A stretch of 17,957 nucleotides of DNA from Clostridia bacterium. GTDB lineage: Bacteria > Bacillota > Clostridia > Oscillospirales > CAG-272. Each line of letters opens with the position of its first letter. The stretch's first letter is position 1. The notes under the pieces are model-generated. The model was not told the origin of the DNA, searched no databases, and worked only from the letters and a program-made list of their open reading frames with translations. The position numbers and the translations under genes were made by a program. The stretch is taken from NCBI GenBank assembly GCA_017612495.1, contig JAGAFQ010000129.1, positions 1-17,957 of the forward strand. The letters run 5' to 3'. Shown piece after piece: positions 6,570 through 14,138 of the stretch.

Positions 6570-7217
6570 TTATGCCTTTATCCACGATTCGTCTGACGGA
6601 TCGTCTCTGAATGCCAAAAGGCGCTTGACGTCATCCTCTTTTATATATCCGTTTTCGGCGGCTGTCTTTGCGATGCAGTCAAAATTCGTGAGCGATACGT
6701 TTTTGATATTTTCTTCGGCAAGGCGCTCAATTCCCTTTTTCATACCGTAGGTAAAGATGCTGACAACGCCCAAAACGTCGGCACCTGCTTCTCTTAAAGC
6801 ATTGACAGTCTCAATAACACTGCCGCCCGTCGATATGAGATCTTCAACGACGACCGTCTTTTGACCGCGCGAAAGCTTGCCCTCTATTCTGTTTTGTCTG
6901 CCGTGGTCCTTGGCGCCCGAACGGACGTATCCCATAGGCATTGAGAGTATATGGCCGACTATCGCCGCGTGCGCGATGCCGGCGGTCGACGTTCCCATAA
7001 GCACCTCGGCATCGGGATAGTATTCTTTCACCAAAGAGGCAAGTCCGTTTTCGACGTCGTATCTTACTTTAACGTCTGTCAGCGTAAGTCTGTTATCGCA
7101 ATATACGGGGCTCTTTATTCCGCTCGCCCAGATAAAGGGCTCATCGGGACGGAAAAACACCGCCTTTATAGACAAAAGATCTTTTGCAATAAGATTTTCA
7201 AGTTGGGTTTTCATCAT
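6570..7217 (-). CDS. pyrE: Orotate phosphoribosyltransferase
   Basis: 215 aa. It transfers the ribose 5-phosphate moiety of PRPP to orotate, giving OMP. The PRPP-binding motif VVVEDLISTGGSV is at 122-134. The flexible-loop block GYVRSGAKDHGRQNRIEG is at about 96-113 and orotate-side residues FIWASGIKSPVYCDNR are at 28-43. The length is usual for the bacterial family. The start is ATG 7217 or the adjacent ATG 7214. AAAGGA about 9 nt before the first one favours 7217, but this cannot be settled from sequence alone. It follows pyrF by 18 bp and precedes pyrB by 30 bp, inside the pyr operon. Confidence 0.97.
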   Translation of the reverse strand: MMKTQLENLIAKDLLSIKAVFFRPDEPFIWASGIKSPVYCDNRLTLTDVKVRYDVENGLASLVKEYYPDAEVLMGTSTAGIAHAAIVGHILSMPMGYVRSGAKDHGRQNRIEGKLSRGQKTVVVEDLISTGGSVIETVNALREAGADVLGVVSIFTYGMKKGIERLAEENIKNVSLTNFDCIAKTAAENGYIKEDDVKRLLAFRDDPSDESWIKA

Positions 7218-7235
7218 TCATCCGCATCCTTTCTT

Positions 7236-7934
7236 TTAATCGACGAATTCTTTTATGCATCTGTAATAAGCCCCCACGGGATCATCGGATGCAGTTATAG
7301 GTCTGCCGACAACGATATAATCGGAGCCGATCTTTTTAGCCTCTGCGGGTGTCATCACGCGCTTTTGATCTCCCTTATCGGAATCTTCAAAACGCACACC
7401 CGGAGTCACCGTCAAAAATCCGTCTCCGCAAATGGCGTGTACCTTTTGCGCTTCAAGAGGCGAACACACAACGCCGTCAAGACCTGCCTCTTTTGCGCAT
7501 TTTGCATAGTGCATGACCACTTTGTCGATGGGCTCGTGTATCAAAAGGTCGTTTTCCATAGCCTCCCTATCAGTCGACGTCAGCTGCGTGACGGCGATAA
7601 GCAGCGGTCTTGTGCCGTCGGGGCGCGTCAAGCCCTCCAAAGCCGCCTCCATCATCTTTTTAGTGCCGCCCGCGTGGAGGTTGCAGATATCGATATCGAG
7701 ATCGCGAAGAACGCTCATCGCCTTTTTGACGGTGTTGGGGATATCGTGAAGCTTCAAATCGAGAAAGATCTTGTGTCCCCTTTCTTTTAGCTTGCGAACT
7801 ATCGACGGTCCCTCCGCATAGAAAAGTTCCATTCCGATCTTGACAAAAGGCTTTTTATCCGTAAACAGATCGAGAAATTCAAACGTTTTTTCAGCACTTG
7901 AAAAATCGCAGGCAATGATAACGTCGCGTCCCAT
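7236..7934 (-). CDS. pyrF: Orotidine 5'-phosphate decarboxylase
   Basis: 232 aa, the short group typical of Bacillota PyrF. It decarboxylates OMP to UMP, the last step of the pathway. The catalytic array D-x-K-x-x-D appears in FLDLKLHDIPNTV as Asp59, Lys61 and Asp64. The N-terminal substrate aspartate is in IIACDFSS, and the phosphate-binding end VVGRPITASDDP lies near residues 205-220. The ATG overlaps the pyrD stop by one base (TGATG at 7936-7932), a layout that usually gives translational coupling. A G-rich SD lies about 9 nt upstream inside pyrD. Confidence 0.97.
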   Translation of the reverse strand: MGRDVIIACDFSSAEKTFEFLDLFTDKKPFVKIGMELFYAEGPSIVRKLKERGHKIFLDLKLHDIPNTVKKAMSVLRDLDIDICNLHAGGTKKMMEAALEGLTRPDGTRPLLIAVTQLTSTDREAMENDLLIHEPIDKVVMHYAKCAKEAGLDGVVCSPLEAQKVHAICGDGFLTVTPGVRFEDSDKGDQKRVMTPAEAKKIGSDYIVVGRPITASDDPVGAYYRCIKEFVD

Positions 7935-8845
7935 CAGTGCGCACCCCCTATTATGTCTTTTATATTCTTTATTCCGTATTTATCCAAAACGCGCGGCAAA
8001 TCGTCTATGATATCGCGGCAGGCATAAGGATCGACAAGATTTTGCGCTCCTATCTGGCAGGCGCAGGCGCCCGCAAGCATCATCTCGACCACGTTTTCGG
8101 CACAAGAGATGCCGCCCATGCCCACAACGGGAATTTTGACTGCCTCATAGACCTGATATACCATTCGCAGCGCTACGGGAAAAATCGCCTTGCCCGAAAA
8201 GCCGCCCATTTTGTTGGCGATGATCGGCTTTTTTGTTTTGAGATCTATTCTCATTCCGAGCAGCGTGTTTATAAGACTTATGCCGTCGGCTCCGCCCTCC
8301 TCGCACGCCTTTGCGATTTCTGAAATATCCGTGACGTTGGGACTGAGTTTTATGATGATCGGTTTTTTCGTCTTTGCTTTTACGGCTTTGGTAACGGCAT
8401 TTGCCATTTTCGGATCGGTGCCGAAGCTCATTCCTCCGCCGTGAACGTTGGGGCAGCTTATATTGACCTCGATCCAGCCGACATTATCCTCCCCGTCAAG
8501 CCTTTCGCACACCTCGGCATATTCGTCTGTCGAAAAGCCGCTGACGTTCGCCATCACGGGTTTGTGAAAACAGCGGCGCAATTTCGGCAGTTCGCACGAT
8601 ATCACTTTGTCGATGCCCGGATTTTGAAGTCCGACGGAATTTATCATTCCGCTTTCGCACTCCGCAATGCGCGGCAGCGGATTGCCGAAGCGCATATCTC
8701 TTGTCGTGCCCTTGAATGAAAAAGTGCCGAGGCAGTTTATGTCATACAGTTCTGCGAATTCATATCCGAAGCCGAAAGTTCCCGAGGCGGGGATTATGGG
8801 GTTATCAAGTTCCTTGCCGCAAAGATCTACGCTTAATCTTCCCAT
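7934..8845 (-). CDS. pyrD: Dihydroorotate dehydrogenase class 1B, catalytic subunit
   Basis: 303 aa. This FMN barrel subunit oxidises dihydroorotate to orotate. Visible features are PASGTFGFG (19-27), FSFKGTT with Lys45, NSVGLQNPG (69-77) and the catalytic cysteine Cys131 in VNISCPNVHGGG. The class 1 signature is Cys rather than Ser as base. Class 1B is assigned because pyrK, the electron-transfer partner, is directly upstream and overlaps by 13 bp (8833-8845), implying stoichiometric coupled translation. A near-ideal SD, AAGGAGG, lies 7 nt before ATG 8845. The complex passes electrons to NAD+ in the cytoplasm. Confidence 0.97.
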   Translation of the reverse strand: MGRLSVDLCGKELDNPIIPASGTFGFGYEFAELYDINCLGTFSFKGTTRDMRFGNPLPRIAECESGMINSVGLQNPGIDKVISCELPKLRRCFHKPVMANVSGFSTDEYAEVCERLDGEDNVGWIEVNISCPNVHGGGMSFGTDPKMANAVTKAVKAKTKKPIIIKLSPNVTDISEIAKACEEGGADGISLINTLLGMRIDLKTKKPIIANKMGGFSGKAIFPVALRMVYQVYEAVKIPVVGMGGISCAENVVEMMLAGACACQIGAQNLVDPYACRDIIDDLPRVLDKYGIKNIKDIIGGAH

Positions 8846-9567
8846 AAGATCTCCTCCTTTTTAAGAACGGGACCGTCCTTGCAGATGCGTTTTGCGCCCG
8901 CGATCGTCTTGCAGGAGCATCCCATACAAGCGCCGAAGCCGCATCCCATACGCGCTTCAAAGCTGAACTGTCCGCCCGTTTTTGATTTTTTATATACCGC
9001 TTTTAACATCGGCTCGGGACCGCAGGTGAAAACGTAATCGTATTCTTCGGGGAAAATATCGGTGACAAAGCCCTTTGTGCCGAGAGCGCCCGAAACCGTC
9101 GCGATATTCACCTCGCAGCCGAGTTTTTTGAATTCGTCCGTATAGAAAACGTCGCATTTGTCGGCAAAGCCGAAGGCGCAGATACATTCCGCTCCGGCGG
9201 CAATAAGCCTTTTTGCAAGGAGATAAAGCGGCGGTATTCCGACCCCTCCCCCGCAAAGGAGCATACGTTTGCCGGGCACGTTTATATCATATCCGTTGCC
9301 GAGTCCCGATAAAATATCGAGTTTTTCTCTGCCCGTCATTTTCGATAACTGCTCCGTGCCGCCTCCGACGACCTTGTAAATAAGCGTCAGCTCATTCCCG
9401 TTTACGTCGCAGACCGAAATGGGGCGGCGCAAAAACTTGCCCGAAAGCGCGATGTTCACGAACTGACCGGGAAAAACGATATCCGACGTGTCGCCCGAAA
9501 GCGTCATTTTATAAACGTCTTTGGCGATATTTATATTTTCATTCACCGTGAAAATACAGTTTTTCAT
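8833..9567 (-). CDS. pyrK: Dihydroorotate dehydrogenase electron-transfer subunit (FAD, [2Fe-2S])
   Basis: 244 aa, ferredoxin-reductase-like. FAD binding is shown by LRRPISVCD (46-54), a nucleotide-binding loop by LLCGGGVGIPPL (103-114), and the NAD side by FTCGPEPML (180-188). The C-terminal cluster site has Cys209, Cys214, Cys217 and Cys229 (C-X4-C-X2-C-X11-C), plus an extra Cys219. These are the [2Fe-2S] ligands known from Lactococcus PyrK, where the last gap is a little longer. It shuttles electrons from PyrD to NAD+. The SD GGGAG is 6 nt before ATG 9567 and nearly abuts the carB stop (11-bp gap). The 3' end overlaps pyrD. Confidence 0.96.
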   Translation of the reverse strand: MKNCIFTVNENINIAKDVYKMTLSGDTSDIVFPGQFVNIALSGKFLRRPISVCDVNGNELTLIYKVVGGGTEQLSKMTGREKLDILSGLGNGYDINVPGKRMLLCGGGVGIPPLYLLAKRLIAAGAECICAFGFADKCDVFYTDEFKKLGCEVNIATVSGALGTKGFVTDIFPEEYDYVFTCGPEPMLKAVYKKSKTGGQFSFEARMGCGFGACMGCSCKTIAGAKRICKDGPVLKKEEILWED

Positions 9568-9578
9568 TGGGTTCTCCC

Positions 9579-12500
9579 TTACGAATCAATGGTGGAAATT
9601 GTGAGTGTCGTTTCTTCCAAAACGTCCAAAAGCACTCTGACGGTATCGAGCGCCGTAAAAATGGTGACGTTGTTTTCGGTCGAAAGACGGCGTATCTGGG
9701 CGCCGTCGCTCTCTTGATCGGAAGAGCCGATATCACGGGTGTTTATAACGTAGGCGATATGTCCCTGGCGGATGGCGGAGGGTATCTCCTCCTTGTCTTC
9801 GCTTATCTTTTTGAGCACGTGCGTGCGAATTCCGTTTTCTTTGAGGAATTTCGCCGTGCCGAGCGTCGCCTCGATGTTGAAGCCGAGATTATAGAAGCGG
9901 CGAATGAGGGGCAGTGCCTCGTCTTTGTCTTTATCGGCGATGGTCACAAAGACCGTGCCGTAGTTCTGAACGTGCGTGCCGGAAGCCTGAAGCGCCTTAT
10001 AAAGCGCGCGGTTAAGCTTATCGTCATAGCCTATCGCTTCGCCCGTCGATTTCATTTCGGGTGAAAGATATGCGTCAAGTCCCTTTATCTTGTTGAATGA
10101 GAACACGGGGACTTTTACGTAAAAGCGTTTCTTTTCATCGGGATATATACCGAAAATTCCCTGCTCCTTCAAGCTCTTGCCCAAAATGACGTCTGTCGCT
10201 ATATCGGCAAGGCTGTATCCCGTTGCCTTTGAGAGGAACGGAACAGTTCTCGATGAACGGGGGTTGACCTCGATTATAAAGACGTTTTCGTTCTTATCGA
10301 CTATAAACTGGATGTTATAAAGACCGATGATACCGATGCCGGTGCCGAGCTTCTTTGCATACTGCAAGATAGTGCCCTTGACCTTGTTTGAGATGCTGAA
10401 CGAGGGATATACGCTTATCGAGTCGCCCGAGTGTACGCCCGTGCGCTCGACAAGTTCCATAATGCCGGGCACGAATACGTCAACGCCGTCGCATATAGCG
10501 TCGACCTCGACCTCTTTGCCCTCTATATACTTATCGACCAAAACGGGCTTGTCCTCGTCGATCTCGACGGCGGTTTTAAGATAGTGGCGGAGTTGTTCTT
10601 CGTTTGCGACTATCTGCATCGCTCTTCCGCCGAGCACGAACGAGGGACGCACCAAAACGGGATATCCTATCTCCTTTGCCGCCAAAACGCCGTCTTCTAT
10701 CTTGGTGACGGCTCTGCCGTTTGGCTGCGGGATATTGAGATCCGACAGTACCTTTTCAAAGGCATCGCGGTTTTCAGCCCTCTCGATAGCATCGCAGTCT
10801 GTGCCGATGATCTTGACGCCTCTTTCGACAAGCGGCTCTGCAAGGTTGATGGCGGTCTGTCCGCCGAGAGATGCGATAACGCCCTCCGGCTTTTCATAGT
10901 CGATGATCGCCATGACGTCTTCGGGAGTCAGCGGCTCAAAATAGAGCTTATCGGCAGTCGTATAGTCAGTCGAGACCGTTTCGGGGTTGTTGTTTATGAT
11001 GATCGCTTCATATCCTGCGCGCTTGATGGTCTGAACGGCATGAACGGTCGAATAGTCGAATTCAACGCCCTGACCTATTCTTATCGGACCTGCGCCCAAA
11101 ACGACGACTTTCTTTTTATCGGTCAAACGCGATTCATTCTGACCCGTATATGACGAATAGAGATATGCGATATACTTGCCGGTATGAAGAGTATCGACCA
11201 TTCTGAAAACGGGTATGATGCCGTTTTCGCGGCGAAGAGCGTAGATCTCCGTTTCTTTTTTCTGCCAGAGCTTTGCTATGAACTTATCGGAAAATCCCCT
11301 CTTCTTGGCTTTTGACAATACATTTACGTCGCCGATTTTTGCTTTAAGCTCTCTTTCGGTCAAAACGATGTTGCGAATGCTCTCAATGAACAGTTCCGTG
11401 ACCTTTGTCGCGGCGTGTATCTTTTCGACCGTTTCATCGCGGCGCAAAAGCTCTGAAATGGCATATATCATATCGTCGCGCGATTTTTCGAGATATTTGT
11501 ATATTTCCGCGCTTTCCATATTATCGAATTTGGCAAGATGGAAGTGGCAAACGCCCGTTTCAAGAGAGCGCACCGATTTCAAGAAGCACTCTTCAAGAGT
11601 CGAGCCGATGCCCATGACCTCGCCCGTCGCCTTCATCTGCGTACCGAGCACATTCGTTGCGGATGAAAACTTATCGAACGGAAAACGGGGGAATTTTGCC
11701 ACGATATAGTCAAGACGCGGCTCCGTTGCCGCCGTTCCGCCCGCAACGGGTATTTCGGATAAGAGCATACCCATGGCGATCTTCGCCGTCACTCTTGCGA
11801 TGGGATATCCGCTCGCCTTTGATGCAAGGGCTGATGAACGCGATACACGGGGGTTTACCTCGATAAGATAATATTCGCTTGAATTGGGATCGAGCGCGAA
11901 CTGCACATTGCATCCGCCCTCTATTTTGAGTTCGCGTATTATTTTTATCGCGCTGTCGTTGAGCATCTTCTCATCTTCTTTTGACAGCGACAATATCGGC
12001 GCCACGACAACGGAGTCACCGGTGTGAACGCCGACGGGATCGACGTTTTCCATACCGCATATCGTGATGGCGTTATCGGATGAATCGCGCATGACCTCGA
12101 ATTCGATCTCTTTATATCCCCTAACGCTCTTTTCTATCAAGACCTGGTGAACGGGGGAAAGCTTGAATGCGTTAGTGCCGATTTCGATGAGCTCTGCTTC
12201 ATCGTCGGCAAAGCCGCCGCCCGTTCCGCCGAGAGTGAATGCGGGGCGCAAAACTACGGGATATCCTATCTTTTTTGCCGCCGCCTTGGCTTCGTCAAGA
12301 GAATAAGTTATCTCGGATGGGATGACCGGCTCGCCTATCGACTGGCACATCTCTTTGAACAGTTCGCGGTCTTCGGCTCTTTCGATGCTCTCGCTCGACG
12401 TGCCGAGCAGCTTTACACCGCATTCTTTGAGTATGCCCTTTTTCTCGAGCTGCATCGCAAGATTCAGACCCGTCTGACCGCCGATGCCGGGAACGATGGC

Positions 12501-12752
12501 GTCGGGGCGCTCATATCTTAAAATCTTTGCTATGTATTCAAGCGTCAACGGCTCCATATACACCTTGTCGGCAATGGTCGTATCGGTCATTATCGTCGCG
12601 GGATTCGAGTTGCATAAAATAACCTCATAGCCCTCTTCTTTGAGCGCAAGACACGCCTGCGTTCCCGCATAGTCAAATTCAGCCGCCTGACCTATGACGA
12701 TAGGTCCCGAGCCGATGATAAGCACCTTTTTGATATCTTTTCTTTTTGCCAC
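9579..12752 (-). CDS. carB: Carbamoyl-phosphate synthase large subunit
   Basis: 1057 aa from GTG 12752-12750; E. coli CarB is 1073. It makes carbamoyl phosphate from bicarbonate, ammonia and two ATP, with ammonia normally delivered by CarA. Two homologous halves are clear. LIIGSGPIVIGQAAEFDYAGTQ opens the carboxyphosphate half, and VVVLGAGPIRIGQGVEFDYST (from about residue 549) opens the carbamate-phosphorylating half. An oligomerisation region lies at about 390-535 and an MGS-like allosteric domain at about 927-1057. The frame stays open to a TTG at 12794 that overlaps the pyrC stop. The GTG is preferred because GGGAGGA lies 8 nt upstream and because MAKRKDIKKVLIIGSGP matches the family start. 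No carA lies beside it. Confidence 0.97.
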   Translation of the reverse strand: MAKRKDIKKVLIIGSGPIVIGQAAEFDYAGTQACLALKEEGYEVILCNSNPATIMTDTTIADKVYMEPLTLEYIAKILRYERPDAIVPGIGGQTGLNLAMQLEKKGILKECGVKLLGTSSESIERAEDRELFKEMCQSIGEPVIPSEITYSLDEAKAAAKKIGYPVVLRPAFTLGGTGGGFADDEAELIEIGTNAFKLSPVHQVLIEKSVRGYKEIEFEVMRDSSDNAITICGMENVDPVGVHTGDSVVVAPILSLSKEDEKMLNDSAIKIIRELKIEGGCNVQFALDPNSSEYYLIEVNPRVSRSSALASKASGYPIARVTAKIAMGMLLSEIPVAGGTAATEPRLDYIVAKFPRFPFDKFSSATNVLGTQMKATGEVMGIGSTLEECFLKSVRSLETGVCHFHLAKFDNMESAEIYKYLEKSRDDMIYAISELLRRDETVEKIHAATKVTELFIESIRNIVLTERELKAKIGDVNVLSKAKKRGFSDKFIAKLWQKKETEIYALRRENGIIPVFRMVDTLHTGKYIAYLYSSYTGQNESRLTDKKKVVVLGAGPIRIGQGVEFDYSTVHAVQTIKRAGYEAIIINNNPETVSTDYTTADKLYFEPLTPEDVMAIIDYEKPEGVIASLGGQTAINLAEPLVERGVKIIGTDCDAIERAENRDAFEKVLSDLNIPQPNGRAVTKIEDGVLAAKEIGYPVLVRPSFVLGGRAMQIVANEEQLRHYLKTAVEIDEDKPVLVDKYIEGKEVEVDAICDGVDVFVPGIMELVERTGVHSGDSISVYPSFSISNKVKGTILQYAKKLGTGIGIIGLYNIQFIVDKNENVFIIEVNPRSSRTVPFLSKATGYSLADIATDVILGKSLKEQGIFGIYPDEKKRFYVKVPVFSFNKIKGLDAYLSPEMKSTGEAIGYDDKLNRALYKALQASGTHVQNYGTVFVTIADKDKDEALPLIRRFYNLGFNIEATLGTAKFLKENGIRTHVLKKISEDKEEIPSAIRQGHIAYVINTRDIGSSDQESDGAQIRRLSTENNVTIFTALDTVRVLLDVLEETTLTISTIDS

Positions 12753-12760
12753 TTTCGTAT

Positions 12761-12767
12761 TCCTCCC
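12761..12767 (-). promoter_or_regulatory. Shine-Dalgarno that fixes the carB start
   Basis: The minus strand GGGAGGA is 8 nt upstream of GTG 12752. It sits in the 38-bp gap after pyrC and decides against the longer frame that begins at a TTG inside the pyrC stop region. Confidence 0.8.
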
Positions 12768-12790
12768 GCGGTACCTACCGCAAATCAAAT

Positions 12791-14008
12791 TCAAAATTCA
12801 TAAACCTTGCCGTTTACAACGGTCATTATATTTTTGCCGAAAACCGTTTTCCCCTCGTATGGGGTCGCTCTGCCGAGCGATAAGAAGTTTTCGGGATCTA
12901 TCTTATATTCGCATTGCATATCCCATACCGAAAAATCAGATCCTTGCGGGATCGAAAACCGCTCTCTCGGATTTTTCGCCAAAAGGCAGACAAGCTTTTC
13001 AAGGGTGATAACGCCCGTTTTCACAAGTGACGTATATAAAACTGGAAAAGCCGTTTCAAGCCCGACTATGCCGAATGCGCTGTCGCAAAGTCCGCGCGAT
13101 TTTTCCTCTTTCGAGTGGGGCGCGTGATCTGTGGCGATCATATCGATCGTTCCGTCGCAAATGCCGCGAATGAGCGCCTCTTTGTCTTCTTTTGAGCGCA
13201 AAGGCGGATTCATCTTGAAGCGTCCGTCCTCGCAAAGATCGTCTTCGCATAAGGTGAGATAATGCGGTGCCGTTTCGCAGCTGACATCCACGCCCTCCGT
13301 TTTTGCCCTTCGTATGAGCTCGACGCTTTCCGAGCAGGAAATATGGCAGACGTGATATTTGCATCCCGTCTTTTTCGCTATTGATATATCGCGCTCGACC
13401 TGCCGCCATTCGCTCTCCGACACGATGCCGCGATGCCCGTGGCTCTCGGCATATCTGCCTTTGTGTATATATCCGCCGCAAAGCAGAGAATTTACCTCGC
13501 AATGGGCAACGATGAGCTTTGAGAGCCGCTTCGCTTCTTCCATCGCCTTTTGCATGATATCATCGCTCTGCACGCCTTTGCCGTCATCTGAAAAGGCTAT
13601 GACGTCGTTTGCCATATCCGCCATATCCGAAAGCTTTTCACCCTTTTGATCCTTTGTTATCGCGCCGTAGGGATAGACGTTTATCAAGGCATCTCTTTTG
13701 ATGATCTCCGTCTGCACATCCAAATTCTTTTTGCAGTCGGGCACGGGCAAAAGATTCGGCATGGTGCATACGTCGGTATATCCGCCGTGCAGTGCCGCCG
13801 CCGTTCCGCTCTTTATCGTTTCTTTATAAGAAAAACCCGGCTCGCGAAAATGCACATGCACGTCGCAAAAACCGGGTAAAATAACATATCGGGAATTATC
13901 GAAAGAGGCTCCTCTGCCTATTTTTTCAAACACGAATTCCATATCTTGCAAATCGGGATGACAATTATTGTCTGTCTTTATCGCAAATTGGTCGGGTTTG
14001 TAAGTCAT
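12791..14008 (-). CDS. pyrC: Dihydroorotase (type I)
   Basis: 405 aa from ATG 14008-14006, with AAAGGA 8 nt upstream. A longer frame to 14086 begins within the -35 box and is rejected. The zinc amidohydrolase closes carbamoyl-aspartate to dihydroorotate. Metal and substrate residues are DVHVHFREPG (His51, His53, Arg55), His169 in VAHCE, His222 in CHISC and Asp294 in ATDHAPH. The C-terminus returns to the small domain (GRATPYEGKTVFG, VNGKVYEF). The roughly 48 residues before the HxH motif are unusual: they lack the common opening of the family (a KNGRVIDP-like strand) and are slightly short. It is the first gene of the pyr operon, behind a consensus promoter. Confidence 0.95.
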   Translation of the reverse strand: MTYKPDQFAIKTDNNCHPDLQDMEFVFEKIGRGASFDNSRYVILPGFCDVHVHFREPGFSYKETIKSGTAAALHGGYTDVCTMPNLLPVPDCKKNLDVQTEIIKRDALINVYPYGAITKDQKGEKLSDMADMANDVIAFSDDGKGVQSDDIMQKAMEEAKRLSKLIVAHCEVNSLLCGGYIHKGRYAESHGHRGIVSESEWRQVERDISIAKKTGCKYHVCHISCSESVELIRRAKTEGVDVSCETAPHYLTLCEDDLCEDGRFKMNPPLRSKEDKEALIRGICDGTIDMIATDHAPHSKEEKSRGLCDSAFGIVGLETAFPVLYTSLVKTGVITLEKLVCLLAKNPRERFSIPQGSDFSVWDMQCEYKIDPENFLSLGRATPYEGKTVFGKNIMTVVNGKVYEF

Positions 14009-14057
14009 TTCGGAATTCCTTTCAAGGCGGACTGTATATAATTTAATTATTTTAGGT

Positions 14058-14086
14058 ATTATATCACGGCAGAAATATACTGTCAA
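14058..14086 (-). promoter_or_regulatory. Consensus sigma-A promoter of the pyr operon
   Basis: On the minus strand the -35 is TTGACA (14086-14081), the spacer is 17 bp, and the -10 is TATAAT (14063-14058) with TGA just before it (extended -10). Both hexamers match consensus exactly. Transcription would start near 14051, leaving a leader of only about 42 nt before pyrC. That leader is A/T-rich and holds no terminator and no PyrR-type anti-antiterminator structure, so a strong promoter of this kind implies repressor or other control that I cannot see. Confidence 0.9.
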
Positions 14087-14107
14087 TAAAATAAGCGAGA
14101 TTTCGTC

Positions 14108-14134
14108 AAAAAAATGCGGACTTTTCAGTCCGCA
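14108..14134 (-). terminator. Intrinsic terminator after the ABC transporter operon
   Basis: Just past the permease stop the minus strand reads TGCGGACT (14134-14127), loop GAAA, AGTCCGCA (14122-14115), then seven T (14114-14108). An A run on the other side makes it potentially bidirectional, but no plus-strand gene needs it. It isolates the upstream operon from the pyr promoter. Confidence 0.93.
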
Positions 14135-14138
14135 TTTT

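Noticed and set aside
6951..7790. Plus-strand open frame of 279 codons across pyrE and pyrF
   Set aside because: It spans two well-supported minus-strand enzymes and their gap. It has no SD, and its composition is that of a shadow frame.
10431..11153. Plus-strand open frame of 240 codons inside carB
   Set aside because: It lies entirely within carB, a complete well-conserved gene, and shows no motif of its own.
12753..12794. Longer carB from a TTG overlapping the pyrC stop
   Set aside because: There is no SD for the TTG, and the extra 14 residues are unlike any CarB. The GTG at 12752 has GGGAGGA at ideal spacing.
14009..14057. PyrR attenuator in the pyr leader
   Set aside because: The leader is about 42 nt, lacks any stem with a T tract and lacks a PyrR-type binding loop.
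14009..14086. Longer pyrC frame beginning at 14086
   Set aside because: That start codon lies in the -35 box of the pyr promoter, upstream of the predicted transcription start.
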